64,000 nucleotides of DNA from Acheta domesticus (taxonomy: Eukaryota; Arthropoda; Insecta; Orthoptera; Gryllidae). Each line of letters begins with the position of its first letter. Position 1 is the stretch's first letter. The notes below the pieces were generated by a model. The model worked only from the letters and a program-made list of their open reading frames with translations, searched no databases and was not told the origin of the DNA. The stretch is taken from NCBI GenBank assembly GCA_031308135.1, contig JAHLJT010004567.1, positions 136,972,991 through 137,036,990 of the forward strand, read 5' to 3'. The position numbers were made by a program, and so were the translations under genes. Positions 32,013-44,017 of the stretch are shown here, piece after piece.

Positions 32013-33350
32013 AGTAAAACTTCTAAGGGTCTTTGGAAATGGATTTTGCTCCGGAAATATCGAACTCGCTTTTTAATAAACCTTTGAATAAGAGTAAATA
32101 AAAGAAAGTAATGCGAATACCAAACTTACAGCTTTACTGACCGCTCATAAAGAACTTCCTGCACCCTTAAAGAAAGCCATTTGTCAAGATTAGAATTTGT
32201 TACTTTAATTTTCGAAACTGACCGAATATCTGTAAAAAGCTTTTAATAATTCAGAAGAGGGACAACATTCGGAAAATCAGAAAGGATGTCTTTGATTTGC
32301 ACCAATTGACTTGATCACACTAAACATTTATGCTTTACAGTGAAGTCATTAAACAGGAACTCGCAAATAACTTCCTGCTCATTAAATGAACCAATAAAAT
32401 ACTTTTTCGACTCTTTCAATTTGATTTAGAATATCAAGGAGAATTAGTGATTTTAGGTACTTCATTTCCCTTTCGAAATTGAAATTCTGGAGAAAGAAAA
32501 AAAAACACATTTTAATTCACAAGGGGGATAAAGTTGGAAGTTGGACAACCGTGTCCTTGCCCTGTACCGGTAGACGGTGATCAACCGAGCCACAGCCACC
32601 GCGAAAGTGAACGACACGACGCATCCTAACACACGAGGGTTCCCAGCGCTCCCATCTCCTGTACATGTTTACGCATCCAACCATGACACATAAAGACACC
32701 GCAATGCAATTTAATGGCAGACTTTAGCCAGTTAGCGCGCAGGCTCGTGTAACGCGGTTTCTCAATTTCAGATTTCGCATTCATTAGCGCGACGAACTAC
32801 ATCCTTAACTCACATTCTCCTGCTTATCTTGAGGAAGGTGATTTAATTTTAGCTTCTTACTTTTTCCTGTACTTGCCCGAAACAAATGCCTGCATGGAAC
32901 TGTCGGTAATATTTCATCAAAACTGACTGCTTATCTTTGGCTATAAATGAGAATGACTTTGAAAACTGTTTTGCACAAGATTCATTTTGTCCATATATAA
33001 AACAATGGCAGAATACAGTCTCTTTAGAGAATGTTAAAAATTTCCTCGCATACCGTTAACAACACTGCCGATAATTCTCATTGTAAAATGTCATCTTAGT
33101 GTTGTTGAAGAATCCCAAAAAATGTCGGCGTGTGAGTGACCGTTGATCCTCTTGCTCTATTCAAGTAACATGCGTAGAACCAAAGTTCACGATGTCTTTC
33201 CCTTTTGTGTTTAATCGCCAGCACTCAAAATAGGAAGAGGAGCATTCAAGTTGAAATGCTAGCTTTGGTTAATTTTTTATTGAAACGGTTTATTTTTTAT
33301 TGATTTTTGCGAGGCTCTAGAATATAGCTCTTTGTGTTACGTATACTATT
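32013..33350. other. Unassigned, no gene
   Basis: No recognised repeat or frame. A moderately GC-rich stretch at 32,520-32,690 has a weak tRNA-box-like string on the minus strand that I could not confirm as a SINE. Confidence 0.35.
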
Positions 33351-35160
33351 GTAGCGATCCTGAGCTTGCTCAGTCGCTAACAATTAGTCAATAAGAAAGA
33401 CATCGTCTGCGAGATTCGCCGCGCGATCGCGTAACCGCGGCGGCGACCCCGTCGCCTTATCAGCGGTCGCTGGAGGGGAGGCGGGGGGGACAGTTGTCAC
33501 CCCTACGCGGCGAAGGGGCTGGTAGTAACGGTCTGAGTGAGGAGAGTTGAGGAGAATGTTTCGAGAAGCGGAGGTGTGAGTTTGGACTGAGCGAAAGGCG
33601 TGGCCGCGAGCCCAGTCAGCGGAAATTGTACCACGTTAAGGCGGACGCTGTCAGGCTTGTTCTTCCAGCACGCTTTGTTGTTTGAGCGAGCTAAATCTTC
33701 CAGCGGACTAAGGTCGGTATTACGATTCTTATGTGCCATATCGGGTACATTTCACCCGAACTGCCCGATTACGAGTTCACGCTGTTCACTGTTGGAGATA
33801 ATTCTACGGACACAACCTCCGAATTAACGTTGAGGTGTGGTTCCCGTAGTTCACTTTCGGAGATTGCTTCGCCATTATAAAACGTGTTCAATAACTGGTA
33901 TACCATTCCATGTGCATTCTCATAGTTTCTTTGTAACATGTGCAGAAAATAGTTGCAGTTATGGATTTTTCGTGTGGGAGGACTGTACTGATTTTTGAAA
34001 GAATTTTGCCATGTTAATAAGCTAGAGGTGCAAGTTCTGTTTTTGAAAGGAGTATCATGGATGGTAGTGTTAACACCAAGGTGAAGTAAATCTATTAGAG
34101 CTATTGAAGGACCATTGAGGAAGTCATAAAATTATATTTTATAGGAGGCATTGAAGAAGTTAACTGAACTTGGATATTACACAAGAAATGTTGTAACAAA
34201 GGGTAATTTTATATAGTTTTTCAAGTAACTTCTTTTGAAAATGTTCGAAGTTATTCATGTGCAATTAAAAGTGTTGTGAAAATTATATTTGAAACGAACT
34301 ATTGAAGAAGATGAGCAAACTTGAATGTTGTACAATAGATGTAAAATGAAGTAAATTTCTGTAGTTTTTTTTAAAGAATTTCTATTGAACGTTCTGTTTT
34401 TGTTCAAAAACTATATTCATTCAGTTCAACAGAATATAAGATATTTTTTGTAATTTCATTTTTATAGTTTTTACAAGAATTTCTGTTGAACATTCTGTGT
34501 TTTCCAAAAAAAATATTTATTCAGTTTAACAGAATACGAGATATTATTTTTTTGTACTCTCATTTTTTATAGTTTAAAAAAGGGGGTGTTGAATATTCTG
34601 TTTTTCCAACGACTATAATTTGTTCACTTCAATTGAAGACAAGATATTCTCGTTGGAATTCCAGAGAATTTCGTGCACGAAATTACATGAGAGTGTTGAC
34701 TTAGTGTATGTTGAGGGATAAATTAACTGCAATTTTCACCAACAGAAAGCAGTATGATATTCTGTCAGTTGAAATGCAAGTACTCCTCTCTATGACAGTG
34801 CATTCTCATCACTCCTCATCTCATCTGAGATCCCATTTGTTCAATTAATTGAATTTCCATTGCATTTAATCACAGAATATACTACTGTGATTCTCATTCT
34901 TTTCAATTAAAAGAAAAATTATTTTAGATAATCTTGCAGTTGATTTTTCCTCCAAGAGTTTTTTTTTTATGTTGTTCAATGTTATATTTTTCTTTGTTTA
35001 TTTGTGCATGTTATGGTAATTTTGCGATGTGTGGCTTGCTTTTTTTATGAAGATTCAACTATATTAATGATTGTGGTTTCAACTTTGTGTTTTTTTTTCA
35101 AAATTTCAAAGGAAGCCAATTACCCACGAAATTTCCCCTCAGCCGACATACACGTACGGT
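33351..35160. other. Unassigned, AT-rich; no gene
   Basis: It begins with a near-palindromic GCGATCCTGAGCTTGCTCAG at 33,355 and a GC-rich segment to 33,620. From 34,000 to 34,640 it contains loosely repeated TTTCTGTTGAACATTCTGT and TTTTTATAGTTT phrases about 115-120 bp apart (34,360, 34,480, 34,575). No coding sequence recognised. Confidence 0.4.
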
Positions 35161-35165
35161 TACAC

Positions 35166-35167
<2 letters not shown>

Positions 35168-35217
<50 letters not shown>
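35168..35217. repeat. (TA)n microsatellite
   Basis: About 24 TA units, followed by a pyrimidine-rich (CTT/CTTCT)n-like stretch to 35,390. Confidence 0.96.
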
Positions 35218-35219
<2 letters not shown>

Positions 35220-35390
35220 AACGCATTTCTTTTCTTTTTCATCTTTTCTTTTTTCCTTGTTGTCTTAGAACGGTTTCTTTTTCTTCTTTTCTACATTTTT
35301 TGTAATTCTTTTTCGTCGTATTGTAATTCCTCTTCCTCCTCCTCTTCTTCTTCTCCTAGTTTTACTTCTACTTCTTCTTCGTCTTCTTGT

Positions 35391-35795
35391 CATTTCGTAC
35401 ATTGGACTTCAACCGCCACATATTCTAATTATAACGCCGCGGGTAACATATTCTAATTATCCCTCATTTGTCCAATGTGGGAACTTCACATCTCCTTTTA
35501 TGCGAGATATCTCGGGTAAGGTAAAGGATGACTTTAACGTTCCCTTAAAGTGTTCAATGAGACGCCCAACGTCCTCTTCTTCCGTTTGGAAGACCTCTTC
35601 AGAGGCACTCTGCGTTGCAGAGCAGAGATGTGCATGGAGGACGCAGCATCTGACTGTGATGACGACAGCTGCGTCGACGCGCGTCGATCTCTGCGCACAC
35701 GAGCGTTGCTCACGGTGCGTCTCAGGCGCTATTCAACATGGGCACCGTCGAAACTGCTATTATAAGTTATATGGCGCTGAAATTGTTAAGGAAAA
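35391..35795. other. Unassigned, no gene
   Basis: ATATTCTAATTAT occurs twice (35,422 and 35,450). A 100-codon frame at 35,500-35,805 has no recognisable domain. Confidence 0.35.
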
Positions 35796-36268
35796 CGAGT
35801 TATAAGTTAAGCTTTTACATTAGATCGTTTCATGACCGTTGACATAAAGGATTCAGCCAAGGCCATCTAGCGGACGCTCCCTAACCCTACCCTCGTATGC
35901 TGCCGCAGGTGACTCTGGCCACCAGTCCTCCTGCGAGGGAGTACTGCACTTGTCAAATAGGATCAAAGTAAAATTACTATTCAATTTATTTTAAATACTT
36001 TTTCAAGAAAAATTACTAACAATAAAAGAAATTAAAAACGAAAAGCATAATATAACCTCAAATATAATTTTAAAGTGCACAATCGAACAAAACATATACT
36101 AAAATGATTCTCAACAATTAATTAAATGTCAATACTTGGTTTATACCCTTCTCTGTCATTGGTCAAGAACTTGTGTCATGATGAAAACTGTATCGAAATT
36201 AGTATCATTAGGCAACTGGTTTCGGCCATCAAATGACAGCATTATACAATGGGAGTAGAAAAAAGGAG
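35796..36268 (+). repeat. Interspersed repeat X, copy 2
   Basis: Same order of blocks as copy 1: TGACCGTTGACATAAAGGATT, CCCTACCCTCGTATG, GAGGGAGTACTGCACT, GGCATCAAATGACAGC-like, and ATTATACAATGGGAGTAG. Roughly 80% similar by eye, with a small extra segment near 36,185. Confidence 0.8.
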
Positions 36269-36689
36269 ATATTGGGTGCATCCAAATAATAATGAGAGGC
36301 TCTCTCAGGATGAATATTATACTCGCTTCAATAAGATGCGAGAGAAGAGGGGAAATAGTTGATTAATCTCGAATGTCAGAAGAGTCATTCTAGCAGTTGC
36401 TCTTTAAAATAAATTGAAAATGAATTTCATAGTCCATGTCCATTGCTAAGGTAAACAGTAATTAAATCATAATGGAAATTAGAATAATTAAAGTATTACT
36501 TTCCATTGAAGGACGTCTTCCAAGGATCTAACGTCCGTTTAGCACGCATGGATATTGCTAAGTGAGCAGACACACTACAGATTACAGCTCAAGATAGCAG
36601 GAACGCGTAGATAACGAGCAAGATAACACTCTCTTTAGGCGAGGCTTGTTAGCAACAACGCACGTCGCAACAACACGTTAGGCGATGCG
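36269..36689. other. Unassigned, no gene
   Basis: Nothing recognised. Confidence 0.35.
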
Positions 36690-37030
36690 TGTTGGCAACA
36701 GTGTTTATCTACAACGCGCGATACTTAACTCGCGTCAACGCAACGCCCGTGTGACACGTGCATCAGTCCTCTTGTCGAAGTCAATGGTTCGCGATAACCC
36801 CCGTAACGCAAGTGGGCGGGCGGTTCTTGGCAACATCGCACATCGCCGTGTGGGGCGCTCGTGCGCCGTTCCGCAAAAGACACAGTGTTTATCTAGAATA
36901 CAGAACGCGCGTCAACGCAACGCTCGTGTGGCACGGTCCTCAGCCCTGTGTTCGCCGTGACCCCCGCATCGCAGGTGCGCGGAAGGCCTTGGTGGGTCGG
37001 CAGTCGCGCCGCTCCTGGCCCTGACCCCGG
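36690..37030. repeat. Degenerate tandem duplication, about 184-bp unit
   Basis: CAGTGTTTATCTA, GCGCGTCAACGCAACGC and CGTGTGRCACG recur at about 36,698 and 36,882. A decayed earlier unit may start at 36,640 (GCAACAACGCACGTCGC). No coding role is recognised. Confidence 0.6.
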
Positions 37031-37199
37031 GCGCTCCACATGCGCAATGAGCACCGCGCCTCGCCGCTCGCTTCTCTAAAAGGACGAGCGTAACGAGGCG
37101 CGGCGCGGCGCGGCGGAGACGAGGGTGGACGCGGGCGATCGAAGGCTCCGCCGCCGCCGGAGATGGACGATCCCGAACCTGCGCAAGGGAGGGGGCGGC

Positions 37200-37690
37200 G
37201 GCCGCTTGTTCCCGCGCCGGGGGCTCCCCGCTCGGCGGCGGAGGCGGCGCAGGCGGTGGACGCGGTGGAGGCGGCGGAGGCGGCGGAGGTGATGGAGGCG
37301 GAGGAGGCGGCGGAGGCGGCGGAGGTGGTGTAGGCGGCGGAGGCGGCGGAGGCGGCGGAGGCGGCGGAGGCGGCGGAGGCGGCGGAGGCGGCGGAGGAGG
37401 CGGAGGAGGCGGAGGAGGCGGAGGAGGCGGAGGAGGCGGAGGAGGCGGAGGAGGCGGTGGAGGCGGCGGCGGTGGAACCGGCGGTGGAGGCGGCGATGGA
37501 AGCGGCGGTGGAGGCGGCGGCGGAGGCGGCGACGGAGGTGGCGGCGGAGGCGGCAGAAGCGGCGGAAACGGCGGCGGCGGCGGCAGAAGCGGCGGAGACG
37601 GCGGAGGTGGCGGCGGAGGCGGCGGTGGATGCGGCGACGGCGGAGGCGGTGCAGAAGAGGCGGTGGAGGCGGCGGAAATGCGTCCGCGCG
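37200..37690. repeat. Large GC-rich minisatellite (GGAGGC)n
   Basis: About 490 bp of GGC/GGA units, most regular at 37,330-37,460. Minus-strand frames of 235-277 residues give poly-Pro, poly-Ala/Ser or poly-Arg. These differ only by frame and have no non-repeat conserved part, so they are rejected as genes. It ends about 55 bp before a SINE tail. Confidence 0.95.
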
Positions 37691-37744
37691 CAGTGGGGCG
37701 AGCGGGCGGGACGCGCGGCCCAAACGCTGCTTGCAGCCGCTCCA

Positions 37745-37828
37745 TCGATTTGTAATTCCGGGCGCATCAACTGTTAAGCTCATTAGCCCCGTAAGTGTAG
37801 TGCACTTTTTTAGCGCGAGAGGTGGCTT
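37745..37828 (-). mobile_element. SINE family 1, copy G, 3' part
   Basis: TAATTCCGGGCGCATCAACTG and CCCGTAAGTGTAGTGCAC are tail-proximal family blocks. The copy resumes at 38,290 after an insertion. Confidence 0.75.
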
Positions 37829-37831
37829 CCC

Positions 37832-38288
37832 CTACAGTAGGGGTTTTCAAACTCCTTTCGTCCACCGCTCCCTTGACCTAAACGAAACATCCCGCGGCTT
37901 CCCTTGTAACAATAAGTTTCAAATATATGGGTTAATATAGGCATATTAAAGATTGAACACAAATGAGTAAGTGATATAATAGGCTATTTTATTTCTCCAT
38001 TCTAAAATCTCGGTATTAAAATAACACAACACTTCTTGTGTTGCCGCCACGCTTTCGAGTGAGCATGAGAACTCTTGATCTGCGGGGGTAGAAATATTAA
38101 ATATTCCCGGCCGCGATGTGAGCTAGGGAGGTACGTCGATGTCAAAGGACCCACAGAAGCTTATTGGTAAAGAACTTGCTAGGTTCAATTAACCCACAAT
38201 TAATTAGAAAAATAAATCTTATGTATTACAAATAACCTGTAGTATGATAGTACAACATTATTTAGTAGACATACACTAAGTAATCAAA
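37832..38288. mobile_element. Insertion inside SINE copy G, hAT-like left end
   Basis: The insert begins CAGTAGGGGTTTTCAAACTC, similar in style to hAT termini (CAGNGGTTCTCAAA...). It splits the SINE and appears to have removed about 40 bp of it. A matching right terminus and an 8-bp TSD were not found, so the class is uncertain. No coding frame. Confidence 0.4.
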
Positions 38289-38289
38289 A

Positions 38290-38665
38290 GTATACCTATC
38301 CGTCGGCTTGCGGGATTTTCCCCTACCAGGCATCTCCCACCAGTGGGTCACCACCCTATCCAGGACAAGCTCTAAGCCCCCGACATGTGTGGTATTGTTG
38401 TGATTGAGTGTGTGGGAAAGTAAGGGGTGAGGATAAGACAAGGAAGAGGAAAGAAAGATCGCACGCGTTCCGTGGCCCGTTTTTATGGGTACTGCTCCGG
38501 CATTCGCCTGATGTTCTTGGGAGAAACAGCAGAAATCTTCCAATCAGAACAGCCGTTCGCTAGAATTCCCCTCCAGAGAGCGACAAAAATCGATCTAGCT
38601 ATCTGTCTAGTGTCGAAAATCCTGCCGGGATTGAGACGTTCGAGGTACGAATCCTGCAATTAACG
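38290..38665 (-). mobile_element. SINE family 1, copy G, 5' part
   Basis: It resumes with CCGTCGGCTTGCGGGATTTTC, continues through CCAGGACAAGCTCTAAGC and AGAATTCCCCTCCAGAGAGCG, and ends in a decayed head. Confidence 0.75.
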
Positions 38666-38699
38666 CCAGGCGACTGCCATAATAGTACAAAGCGTGCCA

Positions 38700-38962
38700 A
38701 ATACCGTGCGCGGTCATTGCTTCAACCTTATCTTCTCCTAATCCTTACGCACATATGCACACATACGCAATACTCTGCCACAAATGTCGAGAGCCAGTTG
38801 GACGCTTAGAGCTAATCCGGACTCGGGCGGTGCCTCGCTATGAGTGGGTACCCAGAGGGACATACCCCACTAGGTCGGCATCGGATCTCACGTTCCAGCG
38901 GGAAAGGAACATTGCCACCTCCAGGAATATAACGTTCACTACAGGACTAGTGACCTAGTTGA
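38700..38962 (+). mobile_element. SINE family 1, copy H, opposite orientation
   Basis: It is the reverse-complement arrangement of the family: GACGCTTAGAGCTAATCCGG, then GGCATCGGATCTCACGTTCC and GGACTAGTGACCTAGTTGAC at the 3' side. It lies head-to-head with copy G, giving a diverged inverted pair. Confidence 0.6.
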
Positions 38963-40534
38963 CAAGTCGGAGAAATCAATCATCAAGATAAATTACACTT
39001 GGAACAAACAAAAATTTCATACTTCTAGGATGAAAGTACATGATTTCAAAGGAAACGATCACGCTGATTTCGAAAATAATTAAAAACGTTTCTATCATAC
39101 ATAGTTCAAAAGATATAAACATATGTAGTATTTGAAATAAACAAAATCCTATACTTATTTCCGCATTATCACTACGGATATATTATTACAAAATTTTATG
39201 AGCAAGCTTCATATGAGGTAAGAACAAGCAAAAATGAAATACGCATATTCGTGCAATAAAATGCAGTCATTAAAATGATTTTAAAACATCAATAAAGAAA
39301 CTTGTCTGTACTATCACGAACGTATATTGTTAATTGAATTTGGCCACAGATTGTGCATCGACAGACAGTTTATTCATCATTAAAAAAATTATTCAGAACT
39401 TCCGAGCAATCACATCATAAAACGTTTATACACTTTTTCAGAGCGACATTTCGGGGAATTCATTTTTCTCCATCTTCAGGCTGGACATAGTAAAGGAGAA
39501 ATTAATCCAAAAATGTTAAAAAGAATATTAATAACAAGTTACAACTGATGATATTAATCAAACATGTTTGATGCCGTGTAAATGTGTAATAAGAAGACTA
39601 TTGTTGTTAACTTAAAAGACTGAAGAGATGAATGTGACATTGTTTATCGGATCAATTGTCAAAAATGTTCAAAATCTTACACTGGGCAAACTAAGAGGAA
39701 GCTAAAGACATGGATATCTGAGCATATACGCAATATTAATGATATTTCGGATCGTCATAATTCAATTCATAATTATCATCATTCAATCGACCACAATTCA
39801 ATGAATTTTCTGTTCGGGTGAACATGAACGGCTTTTAGGAAGAAGACTGAAAGGGATCTTTAGCATAGGGGAGAAACATCTATGACCTCAAATTTCAGTA
39901 CGTAAGGATTCCATGAATGAAAACAAGTTTATGGATTTGTCTTAACTTTGAACCTACGACATGATTGCGTTGAGGTGATTTGGCCCCTCTTGCATTGGTC
40001 ATTATTAGTCCGGCGCCCGGCCATGACTTGTCTCTTAGGAACGGGTAGGTGTTCGAAAATGTGCAAGTTCTTATGAAGTCGATAGGTACCTTCGATATAG
40101 AAGTCCAAGCATTGTCGCTGACAACTCTACGGAAATTTTCAGTTAGAATCTTTCAAAAGCGCCGTTTTACAAAATCGCATTCTGCTGTGCTAGGATGAAT
40201 GCCCTTTCTAAAATCCATTTCAGCCAACAATGGAGAATTATTCTTGAAGTAGAATTATGTATCGATTTGTGAATACCACTTTACTAAAAAATCAAGCCTG
40301 AAGGAGCAATGAGTGAAGACATAGAAGCGTGGAGAGAGTATGAACGGCTAGAACAACTAGTGTGTAATCAGCAAAATTCAAGAGATTATTTCCGTCTTAA
40401 AGAATTCAAAATATAAGCATCAAAAGGCTTGAAATACCTATCACCCCAATTCCCATTTCGGTAGTTTCAGCGCTCTCTTCAGTGTGTTTCACTTACACTG
40501 ACGTTGACTAAACATGTTATAGCACACATCTCGA
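38963..40534. other. Unassigned; contains one Penelope-like motif
   Basis: No gene recognised. At 39,443-39,479 the minus strand reads CTGAAGATGGAG then TTCCCCGAAATGTCGC, the same CTGANGA...GAAA layout as at 18.95 and 61.36 kb, without their flanking sequence. Confidence 0.45.
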
Positions 40535-40725
40535 AAGTCCAGACGGGAGTTTAGAGCTTTTCCCAGCAGGGGCAGTGCCTGTACGAAGGGAGATATAAGG
40601 TGGGGACATTCCCAGCTGACGGGTGGGTCAGCGCCATTTTGATCCAGCAGGAGAACGAAACCGCCAACTCCCGGCGTAAAACATTGACAGCACTAATGGG
40701 ACTAGTGACCATAGCACTTGACGTG
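40535..40725 (+). mobile_element. SINE family 1, copy I, 3' half
   Basis: GACGGGAGTTTAGAGCTTTT, GGACATTCCCAGCTGACGGG and GGGACTAGTGACCATAG follow the family order in plus orientation, at lower similarity than other copies. Confidence 0.55.
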
Positions 40726-40782
40726 CTCGGAAACAATCCTCGGAACGTTTGTCCTATTTTCTGCTAATCCTCAGCATATATA

Positions 40783-40988
40783 CAGCAATTTTCCTTATTC
40801 TGCGTATGACAGAAATCAGTTGTTTCGCTGCCATACAATTGGGAGCTTCAAAGTCGCTACAGTGACGTTATGGTGAGTCCGACTTTCGTGGTAGTCAAAT
40901 CGGGAGACTTCTATACCTCAAGCTCTCGATTGGATGAAACCGTCGACAGCTGATTTGTTTCAGCAGCAGAATAAGGAAAATCGCAGTG
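40783..40988. mobile_element. MITE family 1, copy 2
   Basis: TA flanks both ends (40,781-40,782 and 40,989-40,990). The left CAGCAATTTTCCTTATTC and the right (rc) CACTGCGATTTTCCTTATTC form imperfect TIRs of about 45 bp. The interior CTCTCGATTGGATGAAACCG matches copy 1 at 24 kb, and the spacer is longer (206 against 172 bp). Non-coding. Confidence 0.88.
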
Positions 40989-40990
40989 TA

Positions 40991-41994
40991 ACACTTGATG
41001 ATGTTTTCAAGAGACTGTAACTTCCAAATTGTTTTGTTAATTCGCTATCACGTAGGCGTGTTTATTTAAAATGTTAAAATGCAGTGCTCGAAATCTATGT
41101 TTACTAATAGAAAATAGAAAATGCTAATAATATATCACAAGAATATAGACGCTGAAATAATGTACAAAAATACTCCGGAATAGTGAAATACGAATATACT
41201 TACGTAAGACACTAAAACAATTAATAACAGATTATTATATTTTATTTTGTTTTTAAAACGTTTTTAAGCTTATTTGGCACATGGTTTGTCCTGTATTCGC
41301 AAACGAAATCCTTTTCAGTGTACGTAACATATCTGTCATCAGGATATTTAGATTTGAGATGAGAATGCATTCCTCAGAATTCAACAGTAGATCACCTCTG
41401 TCCAAACAAGTGTGGTATTGTGGAGTGATTGTGCATAGAGCATTGTCGATTCTCTAAGTTCATTTGTCTTTCTAGTAGATACAATCCGCAAGCACCAGAG
41501 AGCATTCTTCACTCTAAGATCAACATCTTCGTTCCCCACTTTGTACGAGGAGGTTGACGTTGTATTCTATCAACAGCAGCATGGAATTTAAGCCGATAGG
41601 TTCAACAAAGGAAGGTTGTTGAGAGGCAATTTGTTCGTCACTTCAAACTGGTATTTCTCGGGATTCCAAATACACTCTCTTGCAGCAACGCTGGGAAGAC
41701 GTGAGGTGACATTTTGACAATACAAAACTAGTGGTGCTACAACAGCACTTACTTTCCCGTATTAGAGGAAACAGCTAAGTAGTACTGTAATATTGCACTT
41801 TATGCGCTACTAACATCTTCGCTTGGAACTCACTATTTCCATTGCAGTGTTGTCAGAACTATGTGAATTCTACAACTTCACAAAAATAGAATGCAAAAGT
41901 TTTGTAACCCTGTATTGGAAAAAGAAGCCTGATACCCTGGAAATATAGAAATTCCTTCCATTGGGCCATGATTAGGGAAGAGTATTTTAAAACC
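40991..41994. other. Unassigned; one family G end block
   Basis: No gene recognised. AACTAGTGGTGCTACAACAGC and CTTTCCCGTATTAG at 41,728-41,764 correspond to the family G end block seen at 6,511 and 62,309. Confidence 0.4.
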
Positions 41995-44017
41995 ATGCAA
42001 CAAATTCTCTACTCACTACAAATGGTACAGCATTTGGTGCAAAACTAAATATTTGCCTGCAAATATCAACATAAATTAGACAATTATAACTCCTTTTCAT
42101 ACAGTTCCATTCGGTCACAACAATGACACTAATTCACAGATATTCGCGAGCGCAAAGTGAATTCCATTGTTGCAGACCCTGCATTGTCGCTATTCTGAGA
42201 GCTATTAATTCTTTTTACTTATTTCAAATATTTCAAAATAAACAATTTCTAAAATATTAATGTGCAAGTCTATAAAAAAGTTCGAATGTAAGAAACGAAG
42301 AAAGAAATAATATTCAAAATTGCACATTCTAATTTACGACGCATCTAGCTGTCCGAAGCGCAGTAAATTTACAGCGGCCAATTACGTTTGTCACAAAATT
42401 AAAGAAAAACTACTCGTATTTTGAAAAAATTAAGCATGACCGTATTTATTTTATTTATTTATTTGTCAATATTCGGAATTGCCACATACTCTTTCTTGCC
42501 AGCTACCATCTATCATCGCCAAAAGTACATTTTTTTTGTCATTTTCTTAATTTTTCGCTTTCCTATTGGTAGAACAGAAACATTAATTTTAGAATATTAA
42601 AGAACACAAAAACCTAGCCGTAAATGGCAATTTTCTTTTAAAAATTATGCGCCGTTTAAGAAAAAATGGCGTTTTAGCACTACTAAAAATGCGAAATTTG
42701 AAGCTCATTTTCACAGAAAATTTTTGAGTTTTCAAAATACTTTATTTGAAGTTATTTGAAGCACTTACACTCACAAGTATAATCATCTTTACAAATTGCG
42801 GATAATGTGCATATTAAAGATGTGAGAGATCTTTCAAAAAATTTACATTTATATAATTTTTGAAAAAAACAAAAAAAACTCAAATAAACTTCACGCTATA
42901 CTAATGAGTGTAATTAGCACTATCCGTTACAAAAGTTTCAAGAAAAAAATTGCAGCCATATACGAGAAAATGACGTTTGAGCATTTCTGAAAATGCCGAA
43001 ATTTGAGCTACTTTTCACAGAAAACGGTAGTGTTTTCGAGAAACTTTACTTGACATTATTTAAAGCATATATACTCGTAAATATAATAATGTAAAAAAAT
43101 CGCCGATTATGTAAATATTAACGACGTGAGAGACAAGTAAAAAAATTTACATTTTTGTAATTTTTGAAAAAAACAACCGATAGACCAAAATGGCTTTTAT
43201 GTCATTGATAGAGTACATTTACCACTATCCCTACCAAAAGTTTAAAGAAAAAATCTGGAGCCGTTTTTGAGAAAATTTTGTTTTTGTAATTTTTTAAAAT
43301 TGCACATATTGCACGCAATATTGCACGAAAACTACTAAAATTGTGAAAAACATTTACATGACCTTTATTAAAGAACTCAATATGCAGAACAAATTTTATT
43401 TGAAGAAAAAATCTCTATCTTTAATTTTGTAGTTGGAGAAAGACGCCGAAAAAAATTCAAACTTTCACAATTTTCGAAAATTCAGAGCTGTACGTGAAAA
43501 TCGGACCTATGCCATGATAAATAGTGTATTTTCCTCTATTCATACAAGAAATTTAAAGAAAAAATTTGGAGCCGTTTTTGAGAAAATGTTGAAAATCCCC
43601 GGGGGGCTTCATATAAAGTACCCCCAAATTTTAAAGAATCTTTTTCAAAATCACAAAGCTTCGACTAGAATCAGATCGACTGGGGAATATCAATTTTGAA
43701 GAAAATCGACCGAACGGTTTAGGCGCTAGCGTTGACCACAGACGGACAGATGGACGGACGGACAGAAGGACAGACGGACGGAATGCCGTCAATCGATTTT
43801 TAAGTATAAAGAAGCAACAAATCATGGATTTTGACCACACCACGTGTTAGGAGATTTTTTTCTTAATTTAGCAACTGGTTTTATCCACTTATTCGTTTTC
43901 ACGGCCCGGCAATTAATTTTTTTTCCGCCGAAAATTGGCCATTTTTTCGCGCAGCATTACATAACATTCCCTATACTACGTATATCACTCCGTGTATACG
44001 TACGTATACGGGAAAGT
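41995..44017 (+). repeat. Family G element, young copy, inverted to 9,064-11,142
   Basis: Same order as the partner in reverse: ATGCAACAAATTCTCTACTC start, two subunits near 42,668 and 42,972, the GGCTTTTATGTCATTGAT unit, AGACGCCGAAAAAAATTC, a GACGGACGGACAG tract at 43,740-43,792, and the end CGTATACGGGAAAGT. It is about 55 bp shorter than its partner through small deletions. No conserved frame; the 88-codon frame at 43,433 exists only because the DNA is conserved. Confidence 0.75.

Noticed and set aside
33351..33970. Possible LTR starting TGTAGCGATCC
   Set aside because: No second copy, primer-binding site, polypurine tract or gag/pol frame is seen.
35004..35456. 150-residue plus-strand frame
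   Set aside because: It reads through (TA)n and (CTT)n tracts (IYIYIY, SSSSSS) and has no domain.
36912..37783. Minus-strand frames of 235-277 residues over the (GGAGGC)n tract
   Set aside because: They are poly-Pro, poly-Ala/Ser and poly-Arg readings of one hexanucleotide repeat in three frames; no conserved non-repeat domain is present.
43433..43699. 88-residue frame repeated at 9,392-9,637 (minus)
   Set aside because: It is shared only because both family G copies are nearly identical DNA; older copies do not keep the frame.
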